In this document: in pieces, positions 41,513 through 50,192 of the stretch
Layout: each line of letters starts with the position of its first letter
Position numbering within the stretch: the first letter of the stretch is position 1
Assembly (NCBI RefSeq): GCF_024497955.1
Contig: NZ_JANHKP010000007.1
Coordinates: forward strand, 124,001-188,000
Direction: 5' to 3'
DNA length: 64,000 bases
DNA from: Streptomyces sp. C10-9-1
GTDB taxonomy: Bacteria; Actinomycetota; Actinomycetes; Streptomycetales; Streptomycetaceae
Notes under the pieces: model-generated
What the model was told of the DNA's origin: nothing
The model's input: the letters and a program-made list of their open reading frames with translations, nothing else
Database searches by the model: none
Position numbers and translations under genes: made by a program

Positions 41513-42211
41513 CTACGCGTCGAGCGCCTCGCGCCAGACGCGGACGGCGTCCGCGGAGACGGGGGCCGACCAGCCCTCCGGGCGGGCGGCGCCGCCGATG
41601 TGGAAGGCGGCGACTCCGGCGCGGCGCAGCGCGGGCACGTGCTCCAGGCGGAGCCCGCCGCCGACGAGGAGCGTCGGCCCGTAGCCGGGCTCGCCGCGGC
41701 GGGCGGCCTCGGCGGTGAGGGTGGCGAGGCCGTCGTCCACCCCGGCGGCCGACCCGGCGGTGAGGTAGGTGTCCAGGCCGGGAAGCTCCGCGAGCTGCTT
41801 GCGCAGGGCCCCGCGGTCGGCGCAGTGGTCGATCGCACGGTGGAAGGTCCAGCGGCAGCCCTCGATCTCGGCGGCGAGGCGTTCGACGGCCGCGGTGTCC
41901 GGCAGTCCCTGGTCGTCGAGGAAGCCGAGGACGAACTCCTCGGCGCCCTCCTCCCGCAGCGCCCGCGCCGTCCCGGCCAGGGTGTCGAGCTCCCGCGGGC
42001 CGCCCGCGGAGAATCCGTCGGCGCGGCGGAGCATCACCCGCAGCGGGATGTCCACCGCGTCCCGGATGCGCGCGAAGGTGTCGCGGGAGGGCGTGAGGCC
42101 GTCGGCCGCCATGTCGGTGACCAGCTCCAGCCGGTCCGCTCCTGCCGCCTGCGCGGCGACCGCGTCCTGCGGGTCGAGGGCGATCACCTCAAGGAGTGCA
42201 CGGTTGCTCAT
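41513..42211 (-). CDS. cutC: CutC-family protein
   Basis: The 232-residue TIM-barrel protein of the CutC family has LLEVIALDPQDAVAAQAAGA, DRLELVTDMAADGLTPSRDT, IPLRVMLRRADGF, FVLGFLDDQG, the conserved FHRAIDHCADR and TAGSAAGVDDGL segments, and LLVGGGLRLEHV. CutC was first linked to copper homeostasis in E. coli, though its direct role is disputed. Here it is divergent from copA across a region holding a CsoR-like operator, which supports a copper connection. ATG 42211 has GGAGGAA upstream. An in-frame ATG three codons earlier is possible. Confidence 0.9.
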   Translation of the reverse strand: MSNRALLEVIALDPQDAVAAQAAGADRLELVTDMAADGLTPSRDTFARIRDAVDIPLRVMLRRADGFSAGGPRELDTLAGTARALREEGAEEFVLGFLDDQGLPDTAAVERLAAEIEGCRWTFHRAIDHCADRGALRKQLAELPGLDTYLTAGSAAGVDDGLATLTAEAARRGEPGYGPTLLVGGGLRLEHVPALRRAGVAAFHIGGAARPEGWSAPVSADAVRVWREALDA

Positions 42212-42405
42212 GGGGCCCATTCCTCCAGGAAGGTACAAGGTGCCGCCTCCGCGGCCCCCGAACGGCCGAAGAGGTCTAGTCCAATGTCCAGCGTAATACC
42301 CCGCACCTCCCGTGACAGCCCGCCGGGGCGGCATCCGGCCATGCGCGCACCCCGTCGGCACTTGCCTCCCCATACAGGGAGGGGGTATACAGGAAGGAGC
42401 AATAG

Positions 42406-42422
42406 ATACCCCCTAGGGGTAT
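42406..42422. promoter_or_regulatory. CsoR-like copper operator
   Basis: ATACCCC-CTA-GGGGTAT is a near-perfect palindrome 20 bases upstream of the copA ATG and matches the known actinobacterial CsoR operator pattern. A second, weaker GGGGGTATAC half-site lies at 42380-42390. Cu(I)-free CsoR would block copA transcription here. Confidence 0.82.
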
Positions 42423-42442
42423 AGACCCGAAGGAGGCCGGAG

Positions 42443-44716
42443 ATGCCGACCGCAGCCGCCCGCCCAGCGGACAGCGCAGCCCACGAGGTGGAACTCACCA
42501 TCGGCGGGATGACCTGCGCCTCCTGCGCGGCGCGCGTCGAGAGGAAGCTGAACCGGATGGAGGGCGTCGAGGCGACGGTCAACTACGCCACCGAGAAGGC
42601 GAGGATCGCCTTCGCCCCGGACGTGGTGGTGGCCGACCTCATCGCGACGGTGGAGGCGACCGGCTACACCGCCGAGGAGCCCGCCCCGGCGGCACCCGGG
42701 TCTCCCGGAGCGGACGGCGGGGGGCGGCCCGAGGAGGGGGACGGGCTCACCCCGCTGCGCCAGCGGCTGGTGACCGCCGTGGTGCTGTCCGTACCGGTGA
42801 TCGCGATGGCCATGGTGCCCGCGCTGCAGATCGAGTACTGGCAGTGGCTCAGCCTGACGCTCGCCGCGCCCGTCGTCACCTACGCGGCCTGGCCCTTCCA
42901 CCGGGCCGCGTGGACCAACGCCCGCCACGGCGCCGCCACGATGGACACCCTGGTCTCGGTGGGCACCTCCGCCGCGTTCCTGTGGTCGCTGTGGGCGCTG
43001 TTCTTCGGCACCGCGGGCGTCCCCGGGATGACCCACCCCTTCGAGTTCACCATCGCCCGCAGCGACGGTGCCGGGAACATCTACCTGGAGGCCGCCGCCG
43101 GTGTCACGGCCTTCATCCTGGCCGGGCGCTACTTCGAGGCCCGCTCCAAGCGCAGGGCCGGGGCCGCGCTGAAGGCCCTGATGGAGCTGGGCGCCAAGGA
43201 GGTCACCGTGCTGCGCGGCGACCGCCAGGAGACCATCCCCGTCGACGGGCTCCGCACCGGGGACCGCTTCCTCGTACGCCCCGGGGAGAAGATCGCCACC
43301 GACGGCACGGTGGTCGAGGGCTCCTCCGCCGTCGACGCCTCCATGCTCACCGGCGAGTCCGTCCCGGTGGAGGTGGCCGCGGGGGACCGCGTCACCGGCG
43401 GCACCCTGAACGCGGGCGGCCGCCTGGTCGTCGAGGCCACCGAGGTCGGCGGGGACACCCGGCTCGCGCGGATGGCCCGGCTCGTCGAGGACGCCCAGAA
43501 CGGCAAGGCCGCGGCCCAGCGGCTCGCCGACCGGATCTCCGCCGTCTTCGTCCCCGTGGTCATCGCGCTCTCCGTGGCGACCCTCGGCTTCTGGCTCGGC
43601 AACGGCGCCGGGCTCACCGCCGCCTTCACCGCGGCCGTGGCGGTCCTGATCATCGCCTGCCCGTGCGCCCTGGGCCTGGCCACGCCCACCGCCCTGATGG
43701 TCGGCACCGGACGCGGCGCCCAGCTCGGCATCCTGATCAAGGGGCCCGAGGTCCTGGAGACCACGCGCGCGGTCGACACCGTCGTCCTGGACAAGACGGG
43801 CACGGTGACCACCGGCCGGATGGAGCTCCTGGCGGTGCGCACCGCCGGTGCCGTCGACGCCGACCGGGCCCTGCGGCTCGCCGGTGCCCTGGAGCACGCC
43901 TCCGAGCACCCCGTCGCCCGGGCCGTCGCGAGCGCGGCCGCCGAGCGCACCGGGCCGCTGCCCGCCCCGGAGGACTTCGCCAACGTGCCCGGTCTCGGCG
44001 TGCGCGGCACGGTCGACGGGCACGCCCTGCTCGTCGGGCGCCCGCGCCTGCTGGAGCAGCAGGGCATCGACCTGCCCGCCGACCTGGCCGAGGCCCGCGC
44101 CACGGCCGAGGCCGGCGGCCGCACGGCGATCGCCGTCGCCTGGGACGGCGAGGCCCGCGCCCTCCTCGAAGTCGCCGACGCGGTCAAGGACACCAGCGCC
44201 GAGGCCGTCCGCCGCCTGCGCGCACTGGGGCTCACCCCCCTGCTGCTCACCGGCGACAACCGGGCCGTGGCCGAGGCGGTCGCCGCCGAGGTCGGGATCG
44301 AGGAGGTCGTCGCCGAGGTCATGCCCGAGGACAAGGTGGACGTCGTCAGGCGGCTCCAGAAGGAGGGCAGGACCGTCGCCATGGTCGGCGACGGGGTCAA
44401 CGACGCCGCCGCCCTCGCCCAGGCGGACCTCGGGCTCGCCATGGGCACCGGCACCGACGCGGCCATCGAGGCGGGCGACCTCACCCTGGTCCGCGGCGAC
44501 CTCACCGCGGCGGCCGACGCCATCCGGCTGGCCCGCCGCACCCTGGCGACCATCCGGACCAACCTCTTCTGGGCGTTCGCCTACAACGTCGCCGCCCTGC
44601 CGCTGGCCGCGGCCGGCCTGCTGAACCCGATGATCGCGGGAGCGGCCATGGCCTTCTCCTCCGTCTTCGTCGTCGGCAACAGCCTGCGCCTGCGCCGCTT
44701 CGGCGCGGGGGGCTGA
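42443..44716 (+). CDS. copA: Copper-exporting P1B-type ATPase
   Basis: The 757-residue heavy-metal pump has one N-terminal metal-binding domain with GMTCASC (C25, C28). Transmembrane segments follow, then the actuator motif [10 protein letters not shown], the ion-path motif [19 protein letters not shown] (CPC near 409-411), phosphorylation motif DKTGTVT, nucleotide-binding SEHPVARAV and hinge [10 protein letters not shown]. The CPC with following N- and C-terminal helices specifies Cu(I)/Ag(I) export. ATG 42443 has GGAGG eight bases upstream. Expression is likely controlled by copper through the CsoR-like operator. No csoR or copZ gene is in the window. Confidence 0.95.
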   Translation: MPTAAARPADSAAHEVELTIGGMTCASCAARVERKLNRMEGVEATVNYATEKARIAFAPDVVVADLIATVEATGYTAEEPAPAAPGSPGADGGGRPEEGDGLTPLRQRLVTAVVLSVPVIAMAMVPALQIEYWQWLSLTLAAPVVTYAAWPFHRAAWTNARHGAATMDTLVSVGTSAAFLWSLWALFFGTAGVPGMTHPFEFTIARSDGAGNIYLEAAAGVTAFILAGRYFEARSKRRAGAALKALMELGAKEVTVLRGDRQETIPVDGLRTGDRFLVRPGEKIATDGTVVEGSSAVDASMLTGESVPVEVAAGDRVTGGTLNAGGRLVVEATEVGGDTRLARMARLVEDAQNGKAAAQRLADRISAVFVPVVIALSVATLGFWLGNGAGLTAAFTAAVAVLIIACPCALGLATPTALMVGTGRGAQLGILIKGPEVLETTRAVDTVVLDKTGTVTTGRMELLAVRTAGAVDADRALRLAGALEHASEHPVARAVASAAAERTGPLPAPEDFANVPGLGVRGTVDGHALLVGRPRLLEQQGIDLPADLAEARATAEAGGRTAIAVAWDGEARALLEVADAVKDTSAEAVRRLRALGLTPLLLTGDNRAVAEAVAAEVGIEEVVAEVMPEDKVDVVRRLQKEGRTVAMVGDGVNDAAALAQADLGLAMGTGTDAAIEAGDLTLVRGDLTAAADAIRLARRTLATIRTNLFWAFAYNVAALPLAAAGLLNPMIAGAAMAFSSVFVVGNSLRLRRFGAGG

Positions 44717-44732
44717 CGGCCCGGAGCGGAGG

Positions 44733-44772
44733 GCGGGAGGCGCCGCGGGGCCTGCCCCGGGGCGCCTCCCGC
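44733..44772 (+). terminator. copA terminator hairpin
   Basis: GCGGGAGGCGCC (44733-44744) pairs with GGCGCCTCCCGC (44761-44772), with an inner CGGGG/CCCCG helix. It lies between copA and the HD-domain gene and should separate the two transcripts. Confidence 0.8.
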
Positions 44773-44799
44773 ACCCGCGCCCGGCGGCAGAATGAGGCC

Positions 44800-45498
44800 A
44801 TGGCCCCGCTCCCCGCGCACCCCGCCCACGACGACCTCCGCGCCCGCTGGCGCGCCACCCTGCCGGCCGCGCTCGGCGACGGCCCCGGGGCCCCGGCCCT
44901 CCTGGCGACCGGGCCCGGCACGGCGGCGCTCGACCGCTACGCCGACGACCTGCTCGGCCGCTGGGCCGAGCCCCAGCGGCGCTACCACACCACCGGCCAC
45001 CTCGCGGCGGTGCTCGACCGGATCGACGAACTCCGGGAGTACGCGGCCGACCTCGCCGCCGTCCGCCTCGCGGCCTGGTTCCACGACGCCGTCTACCTCC
45101 CCGACCGCTCCGAGAACGAGGAGCGCTCCGCCCGTCTCGCCCAGCGGGCGCTGACCGAACTCGGCGTGGGCGAGGCGCGCACGGCGGAGGTCGCCCGCCT
45201 CGTGCGACTGACCGTGACCCACGACCCCGAGGAGGGGGACGCCGACGGGCAGGTGCTGTGCGACGCGGACCTCGCGGTCCTGGCCGCGGCCCCGGCCGCC
45301 TACGCGGCCTACGCGGCAGCGGTGCGCGAGGAGTACGGCTTCGTGCCCGAGGAGCTGTTCCGCGACGGACGCGCCGCGGTGCTGCGCCGGCTGCTGGCCC
45401 TGCCGCGCCTGTACCGCACCCCTTACGGGCGGGAGCACTGGGAGGCCCCGGCACGGCACAACCTCACGGTGGAGCTGGAGCTGCTGTCCGCGTCCTGA
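44800..45498 (+). CDS. HD-domain metal-dependent phosphohydrolase
   Basis: The 232-residue protein has the HD-superfamily metal ligands in order: RRYHTTGHLAAVL (first His), AAWFHDAVYLPD (HD), VRLTVTHDPEEG, and LCDADLAVLAA (final Asp). This matches the COG4339 group of predicted HD hydrolases. The substrate is unknown. The ATG is weakly supported (TGAGG two bases upstream). It lies 19 bases upstream of an MFS exporter gene and could be cotranscribed with it. Confidence 0.86.
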   Translation: MAPLPAHPAHDDLRARWRATLPAALGDGPGAPALLATGPGTAALDRYADDLLGRWAEPQRRYHTTGHLAAVLDRIDELREYAADLAAVRLAAWFHDAVYLPDRSENEERSARLAQRALTELGVGEARTAEVARLVRLTVTHDPEEGDADGQVLCDADLAVLAAAPAAYAAYAAAVREEYGFVPEELFRDGRAAVLRRLLALPRLYRTPYGREHWEAPARHNLTVELELLSAS

Positions 45499-45517
45499 GA
45501 CGGTCGGCCCCGGGGGA

Positions 45518-46858
45518 ATGACAGGTACGAAGCACCTGTTGGCACCTGTCGTGCCCGCGCCTTCCGATCACCCGTCACCGCCCGCCCCGCGGACCCCCGG
45601 GTCCCCGTTCCCGGCCGGGGACGGAGCACCCCGGCCGGGCCGCTCCCGGATGCCGCTCGCCGTCCACCTCCTGGGGCTGTCCGTGTTCGCCCTGGGCACC
45701 AGCGAGTTCATGCTGTCCGGGCTGCTCCCGCCGATCGCCGCCGACATGGGCGTGTCGATCCCGCAGGCGGGCCTGCTGATCTCGGCCTTCGCGATCGGCA
45801 TGGTGATCGGCGCCCCCCTGCTGGCCGTCGCCACGCTGGGGCTCCCCCGCAAGACCACCCTGGTGGCCCTGATCTCGCTGTTCGGGCTCGGGCAGGTGGC
45901 GGGCGCGCTCGCCCCCTCCTACGAGGTGCTGTTCGCCTCCCGCGTGCTCAGCGCGCTGGCCTGCGCCGGCTTCTGGGCCGTCGGCGCGGCCGTGGCCATC
46001 GCCATGGTCCCCGTCACCTCCCGGGCCCGGGCGATGGCCGTCATGATCGGCGGCCTCTCCCTCGCCAACGTGCTCGGGGTGCCCGCAGGCGCGTTCCTCG
46101 GCGAGCACCTGGGCTGGCGGGCCGCGTTCTGGGCCGTCGGCGCCGCCTCGGCCGTCGCCCTGGCCGGGGTCGCGACCCTGGTGCCGCGCATCCCGCGGCC
46201 CGACCGCAGGCCCCGGCTGCGCGGGGAGCTGGCGATCTACCGGGACCGGCAGGTGTGGCTGGCGGTGGCCGCGACCGCACTGGCGGCGGGCGGGGTGTTC
46301 TGCGCCTTCTCCTACCTCGCGCCGCTGCTCACCGAGGTGGCGGGGCTGTCCGCGGGCTGGGTGCCGACGGTGCTCGGCCTGTTCGGGACCGGCGCGCTGG
46401 CCGGCACCGTGGTAGGCGGCCGGGTCGCCGACGCCCGCCTCTTCGGCGTGCTGCTCTCGGGCACCGCCGCCTCCACGGTGCTGCTGGCGGCGCTGGCGCT
46501 GCTCGCCTCCTCCCCCGCCGCCGCGGTCGCGCTCGCGTTCTGCCTGGGGTTCTCCTCGTTCTTCACCGCCCCGGCGCTCAACGCCCGGATGTTCGACGTC
46601 GCCGGTGCCGCGCCGACCCTGGCGGGCGCGACGGCCACCGCCGCGTTCAACCTCGGCAACACCGCCGGGCCGTGGCTCGGCGGTGCGGTCATCGACGCGG
46701 GCCTCGGCTTCGCGTCGACGGCCTGGGCGGGCGCGGCGATGACCGCGGCGGCGGCGGGACTGGTCGCCCTCTCGCTGCGGGTGCACTCCCGCTCCCGGGT
46801 GGTCACGGGGGCGATGGGCGCCTCCGCCGCCCCGGTGGGCGACCGCGCCCGCCGGTGA
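45518..46858 (+). CDS. Cmx/CmlR-type MFS drug efflux transporter
   Basis: The 446-residue transporter has a proline-rich N-terminus of 44 residues, then 12 membrane helices. LSVFALGTSEFMLSGLLP is the signature of the chloramphenicol/arabinose efflux subfamily (CmlR, Cmx, AraJ), and RVLSALACAGFWAVGAAVAI is the motif C-like helix. Chloramphenicol-class export is inferred by family. The start could be ATG 45518, where only GGGGGA abuts the codon, or ATG at residue 45 (MPLAVHLLG) where the conserved protein begins. The sequence between the two can form alternative hairpins, listed separately, and might be a leader peptide fused in frame. Confidence 0.88.
   Translation: MTGTKHLLAPVVPAPSDHPSPPAPRTPGSPFPAGDGAPRPGRSRMPLAVHLLGLSVFALGTSEFMLSGLLPPIAADMGVSIPQAGLLISAFAIGMVIGAPLLAVATLGLPRKTTLVALISLFGLGQVAGALAPSYEVLFASRVLSALACAGFWAVGAAVAIAMVPVTSRARAMAVMIGGLSLANVLGVPAGAFLGEHLGWRAAFWAVGAASAVALAGVATLVPRIPRPDRRPRLRGELAIYRDRQVWLAVAATALAAGGVFCAFSYLAPLLTEVAGLSAGWVPTVLGLFGTGALAGTVVGGRVADARLFGVLLSGTAASTVLLAALALLASSPAAAVALAFCLGFSSFFTAPALNARMFDVAGAAPTLAGATATAAFNLGNTAGPWLGGAVIDAGLGFASTAWAGAAMTAAAAGLVALSLRVHSRSRVVTGAMGASAAPVGDRARR
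45520..45550 (+). promoter_or_regulatory. Mutually exclusive hairpins over the MFS start codon
   Basis: GACAGGT (45520-45526) can pair either with ACCTGTT (45534-45540, loop ACGAAGC) or with ACCTGTC (45544-45550). The repeated GCACCTGT units compete for one partner within the first eleven codons. This is the kind of arrangement used in antibiotic-responsive attenuation of resistance genes. Confidence 0.5.
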
Positions 46859-47006
46859 GCCCGCCGGCCGGACCCCCGGCATGCCGGCCGCCGGTGATCC
46901 CGCCGGGCCGCGCGGCAGGACCGGGGTGGGGCCCGGACCGTGCCCGACGGATCCCGCTCGGCGCGCGCCGCCCCGCGGGCGGACAGCGCCCTGTGCCGGA
47001 GACGGC

Positions 47007-47288
47007 CTAGCGGTCGCCGCGGGGCGCCGGGCGGCCCTTCGGGCGGCGCAGCCCCGCTTCCGTGAGGCGCCGGACGAGCTCCTTGGAGCCGATCTCCACC
47101 GCCCCGGCCGCCACGGCGTCGGCATAGCGGTGCGAGGGCACGTCGTAGTGGTCGCGCTCGAAGGCGCGGCGCGGGCAGCCGATGCCCTCCGCGAAGGCGT
47201 GCAGCTCGTCGAAGGAGGCGTCGCTGACCAGGTGCGACCACATGCGGCCGTGACCCGGCCAGTCCGGCGGGTCGATGAAGACCGTCAC
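47007..47288 (-). CDS. DUF4031 protein
   Basis: The 93-residue protein opens TVFIDPPDWPGHGRMWSHLV and continues SDASFDELHAFAEGIGCPRR, FERDHYDVPSHRYADAVAAG, all typical of DUF4031, a small actinobacterial family of unknown function. Conserved D, H and Y residues suggest a catalytic or ligand site. The GTG start overlaps the stop of the upstream gene by four bases, so the two are coupled. Confidence 0.85.
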   Translation of the reverse strand: MTVFIDPPDWPGHGRMWSHLVSDASFDELHAFAEGIGCPRRAFERDHYDVPSHRYADAVAAGAVEIGSKELVRRLTEAGLRRPKGRPAPRGDR

Positions 47289-47641
47289 CGCAGGCCGCCG
47301 ACGGGGGCGATCACCACGCCGGCCTTGGCGCAGACCCAGCGCGGGTCCGGCCCGAGCTCCGGTTCGACCTCCAGGGCGTGCGGGTCGCCCTGGTCGCAGA
47401 CGGGGCACAGCGGCCAGCGCCCGTAGCGCTCCAGCAGGGCGTCCTGCACGTCCTGGGCGACCAGGCCGGCCACGTAGGGGGCCCCCTCGGGCCACTGCTC
47501 GACCCACCAGCGGCGGTGGGTGACCGCGTCCTCGACGAGGGAGACGACGTCCGCCTCCGCGACGTCCCGGGCGGCCAGGTCGGCGAGGACCAGGGCCCGC
47601 GCGGCGTGCAGTGCCTGTTCCAGCGGGTTCGGGGCGTCCAT
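47285..47641 (-). CDS. Hypothetical protein with CxxC, coupled to DUF4031 gene
   Basis: The 118-residue protein has a helical N-terminal half (PLEQALHAARALVLADLAAR, DVVSLVEDAVTHRRWWVEQW) and a C-terminal part with WPLCPVCDQGDPHALEVEPE then RWVCAKAGVVIAPVG. A CPVC knuckle and a later WVC cysteine hint at a zinc site. I do not recognise the family. It is divergent from the MurR/RpiR regulator gene and forms an operon with DUF4031. Confidence 0.75.
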   Translation of the reverse strand: MDAPNPLEQALHAARALVLADLAARDVAEADVVSLVEDAVTHRRWWVEQWPEGAPYVAGLVAQDVQDALLERYGRWPLCPVCDQGDPHALEVEPELGPDPRWVCAKAGVVIAPVGGLR

Positions 47642-47698
47642 GGGCCCATTGTCCCCCGGTCGCACGGGGGCCTTGACGGGGCCCGAAGCCCGAAAATA

Positions 47699-47727
47699 CC
47701 TTTCACGTGTGACGTATCCAGTGAAGG
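47699..47727. promoter_or_regulatory. Inverted repeat at the start of the MurR/RpiR gene
   Basis: CCTTTCAC (47699-47706) and GTGAAGG (47721-47727) form an imperfect inverted repeat spanning the GTG start codon. RpiR-family regulators bind such half-sites, so autoregulation is plausible. The upstream AAAATACC could be the -10 of a leaderless transcript. Confidence 0.5.
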
Positions 47728-48626
47728 AAAGTTTCAGCAGCGGGACGCCACCGGCACCGGCGGCCCTGGCGGCGAAGGTGCGCACGCTCTCCCCCTCCAT
47801 GACGCGCTCCATGCAGCGGGTCGCCGAGGCCGTCGCCGAGGACCCCGCCGGGTGCGCCGCCCTCACGGTCACGGGCCTCGCCGAGCGCACGGGCACCAGC
47901 GAGGCGACCGTGGTGCGCACGGCCCGCCTCCTCGGCTACCCCGGCTACCGGGACCTGCGCCTGGCGCTGGCCGGGCTGGCGGCGCACCAGCAGTCCGGAC
48001 GGGCCCCCGCCCTCACCACCGACATCGCCGTCGACGACCCGATCGCGGACGTCGTCGCCAAGCTCGCCCACGACGAGCAGCAGACCCTCGCCGACACCGC
48101 GGCCGGGCTGGACACGGTCCAGCTGGGCGCGGTGGTGGCGGCGGCCGCCACCGCCCGCCGCATCGACGTCTACGGCGCGGGCGCCTCCTCCCTCGTGGGC
48201 ATGGACCTGGCCCAGAAGCTGCTGCGCATCGGGCTCCTCGCCCACGCCCACGCCGACCCCCACCTCGCCGTGACCAACGCGGTCCAGCTGCGGTCCGGTG
48301 ACGTGGCGATCGCCATCACGCACTCCGGTTCGACGGACGACGTCATCGAGCCGCTGCGGGTGGCCTTCGACCGGGGGGCGACGACCGTCGCGATCACCGG
48401 GCGCCCGGACGGGCCCGTCACCCAGTACGCCGACCACGTGCTGACCACGTCCACGGCCCGCGAGAGCGAACTGCGGCCGGCGGCCATGTCCTCCCGCACC
48501 AGTCAGCTCCTGGTCGTGGACTGCCTGTTCATCGGGGTGGCGCAGCGGACGTACGAGTCCGCCGCCCCCGCCCTGGCCGCCTCGTACGAGGCGCTGGCCC
48601 ACCGCCACCGCCCGCGCAGCCGCTGA
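47709..48626 (+). CDS. MurR/RpiR family transcriptional regulator
   Basis: The 305-residue regulator has an N-terminal HTH_6 domain (TRSMQRVAEAVAEDPAGCAA, TVTGLAERTGTSEATVVRTA, LLGYPGYRDLRLAL) and a C-terminal SIS sugar-phosphate-binding domain (ARRIDVYGAGASSLVGMDLA, VAIAITHSGSTDDVIEPLRV, VAITGRPDGPVTQYADHVLT). It lies immediately upstream of murQ, so it most likely senses MurNAc-6-phosphate or a related sugar phosphate. GTG 47709 follows an inverted repeat and a possible -10, suggesting a leaderless mRNA. Confidence 0.92.
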   Translation: MTYPVKESFSSGTPPAPAALAAKVRTLSPSMTRSMQRVAEAVAEDPAGCAALTVTGLAERTGTSEATVVRTARLLGYPGYRDLRLALAGLAAHQQSGRAPALTTDIAVDDPIADVVAKLAHDEQQTLADTAAGLDTVQLGAVVAAAATARRIDVYGAGASSLVGMDLAQKLLRIGLLAHAHADPHLAVTNAVQLRSGDVAIAITHSGSTDDVIEPLRVAFDRGATTVAITGRPDGPVTQYADHVLTTSTARESELRPAAMSSRTSQLLVVDCLFIGVAQRTYESAAPALAASYEALAHRHRPRSR

Positions 48627-48682
48627 TCCCGCACCCGCACCACCCGGCACGCGTACGTCCCGAGAAAGCAGAGCCACCTGAC

Positions 48683-49663
48683 ATGACCTCCCTCCACGGT
48701 GAACTCCGCGCCCAGCTCGACAGCCTCGCGACGGAGGCCTTCCGGCCCGAACTGGCGGACGTCGACCGGCTCCCGACCCTGGAGATCACCCGCCTCATGA
48801 ACGGCGCGGACGCGTCCGTCCCGGCCGCGGTCGCCGAGCAGCTTCCCGCCATCGCCCGGGCGATCGACGCGGCGGCCGCCCGCATGGCCCGCGGAGGCCG
48901 ACTGGTCTACGCCGGGGCGGGCACGGCGGGGCGGCTCGGCGTGCTGGACGCGAGCGAGTGCCCGCCGACGTTCAACACCGACCCCTCGGAGGTCGTCGGG
49001 CTCCTCGCGGGCGGTCCCGCGGCGATGGTCCGGGCTGTCGAGGGGGCCGAGGACAGCAAGGAGCTGGCCGCCGCCGACCTCGACGCGCTGAAGCTCACCG
49101 AGGACGACACGGTCGTCGGCATATCCGCCTCCGGCCGCACTCCCTACGCCGTGGGGGCGGTGGAGCACGCGCGGCGGGTGGGGGCGCTCACGGTGGGCCT
49201 CTCCTGCAACGCGGGCAGCGCGCTGGGGGCGGCGGCCGAGCACTCCGTCGAGGTGGTGACGGGCCCCGAGCTGATCACGGGCTCCACCCGCCTGAAGGCG
49301 GGCACGGCGCAGAAGCTGGTGCTCAACATGATCTCGACGGTCACCATGATCCGCCTGGGCAAGACCTACGGGAACCTGATGGTCGACGTCCGCGCCTCGA
49401 ACGACAAGCTCCGGGCCCGCTCGCGGCGGATCGTCGCCCTGGCGACCGGGGCGCCGGACGACCGGATCGAGGCGGCGCTGGAGTCGACCGGCGGAGAGGT
49501 GAAGAACGCCATCCTGGTGATCCTGGCCGGAGTGGGGGCGCCGCAGGCCGCGGAGCTGCTCTCCCGTACGGACGGCCGCCTCCGCGCGGCCCTGGCCGCG
49601 GGCGGCGCACCCGGCACCGGCCCGGCCGCGGGCCCCGGGCACGGGGCCTCCGAGTGCGCCTGA
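48683..49663 (+). CDS. murQ: N-acetylmuramic acid 6-phosphate etherase
   Basis: MurQ splits the lactyl ether of MurNAc-6-phosphate to GlcNAc-6-phosphate and lactate in peptidoglycan recycling. The 326-residue protein has the SIS domain with RLVYAGAGTAGRLGVLDASE, PPTFNTDPSEVVGLLAGG, VVGISASGRTPYAVGAVEHA, and the family signature GPELITGSTRLKAGTAQKLV followed by NMISTVTMIRLGKTYGNLMV. Length and motifs are normal. It is the second gene of the MurR-murQ pair. The 127-base gap downstream separates it from the EACC1-caspase operon. Confidence 0.95.
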   Translation: MTSLHGELRAQLDSLATEAFRPELADVDRLPTLEITRLMNGADASVPAAVAEQLPAIARAIDAAAARMARGGRLVYAGAGTAGRLGVLDASECPPTFNTDPSEVVGLLAGGPAAMVRAVEGAEDSKELAAADLDALKLTEDDTVVGISASGRTPYAVGAVEHARRVGALTVGLSCNAGSALGAAAEHSVEVVTGPELITGSTRLKAGTAQKLVLNMISTVTMIRLGKTYGNLMVDVRASNDKLRARSRRIVALATGAPDDRIEAALESTGGEVKNAILVILAGVGAPQAAELLSRTDGRLRAALAAGGAPGTGPAAGPGHGASECA

Positions 49664-49790
49664 GCCCCGGCCGCGGCACCCCTGCGCGGCCGCACCGGCA
49701 CCGACGCACATCCCGCGAAGCCCTGCCGTCCACCGCGCCCCCCGCCTAGCATGTGGTGCACCGCATACGGGGAGTGACTGGGGGTGGACA

Positions 49791-50192
49791 GTGGCGCACA
49801 CGGCGGCGTTACGGCTGGTCCTGCACGTCGACGAGGAGGGCGCCGACGACGAGCGGCGGGCCGAGCTGGCGGAGGGCCTGGGGCGGGAGCTGCGGGAACT
49901 CGACGCCGCGGTGTCCCCGCTCGGCGGCGGCGAGGCGCCGGAGGGCACCAAGTCGGGCGGCGCGGTCGCGCTCGGCGCGCTGCTGGTCGCGGTGGCGCAG
50001 CCGGAGCTGGTGTCGGCCGTCCTGGCGGCCGTCGAGGCGTGGGGGGCCGGGCGGGCGGGCCGGAGCGTCAGGATCGAGATCGACGGTGACTCGATCGAGG
50101 TGACGGGCCTGTCCGCGAAGGACAGGCGACGGCTGATCGACTCGTGGCTGGAGCGCCGGAGTACCGGGCCGGACAGTGAGCGGGACACGTAG
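49791..50192 (+). CDS. Effector-associated constant component EACC1-like protein
   Basis: The 133-residue protein has the compact alpha/beta layout of the EACC1 family: ALRLVLHVDEEGADDERRAE, LGRELRELDAAVSPLGGGEA, APEGTKSGGAVALGALLVAV, then VLAAVEAWGAGRAGRSVRIE, IDGDSIEVTGLSAKDRRRLI and a final helix. EACC1 proteins are small constant partners encoded next to varying effector genes in multicellular bacteria and are viewed as adaptors in conflict systems. The GTG start is preceded by a GGGGGTGGA purine stretch. It overlaps the caspase gene by 17 bases, so both are made together. Confidence 0.82.
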   Translation: MAHTAALRLVLHVDEEGADDERRAELAEGLGRELRELDAAVSPLGGGEAPEGTKSGGAVALGALLVAVAQPELVSAVLAAVEAWGAGRAGRSVRIEIDGDSIEVTGLSAKDRRRLIDSWLERRSTGPDSERDT

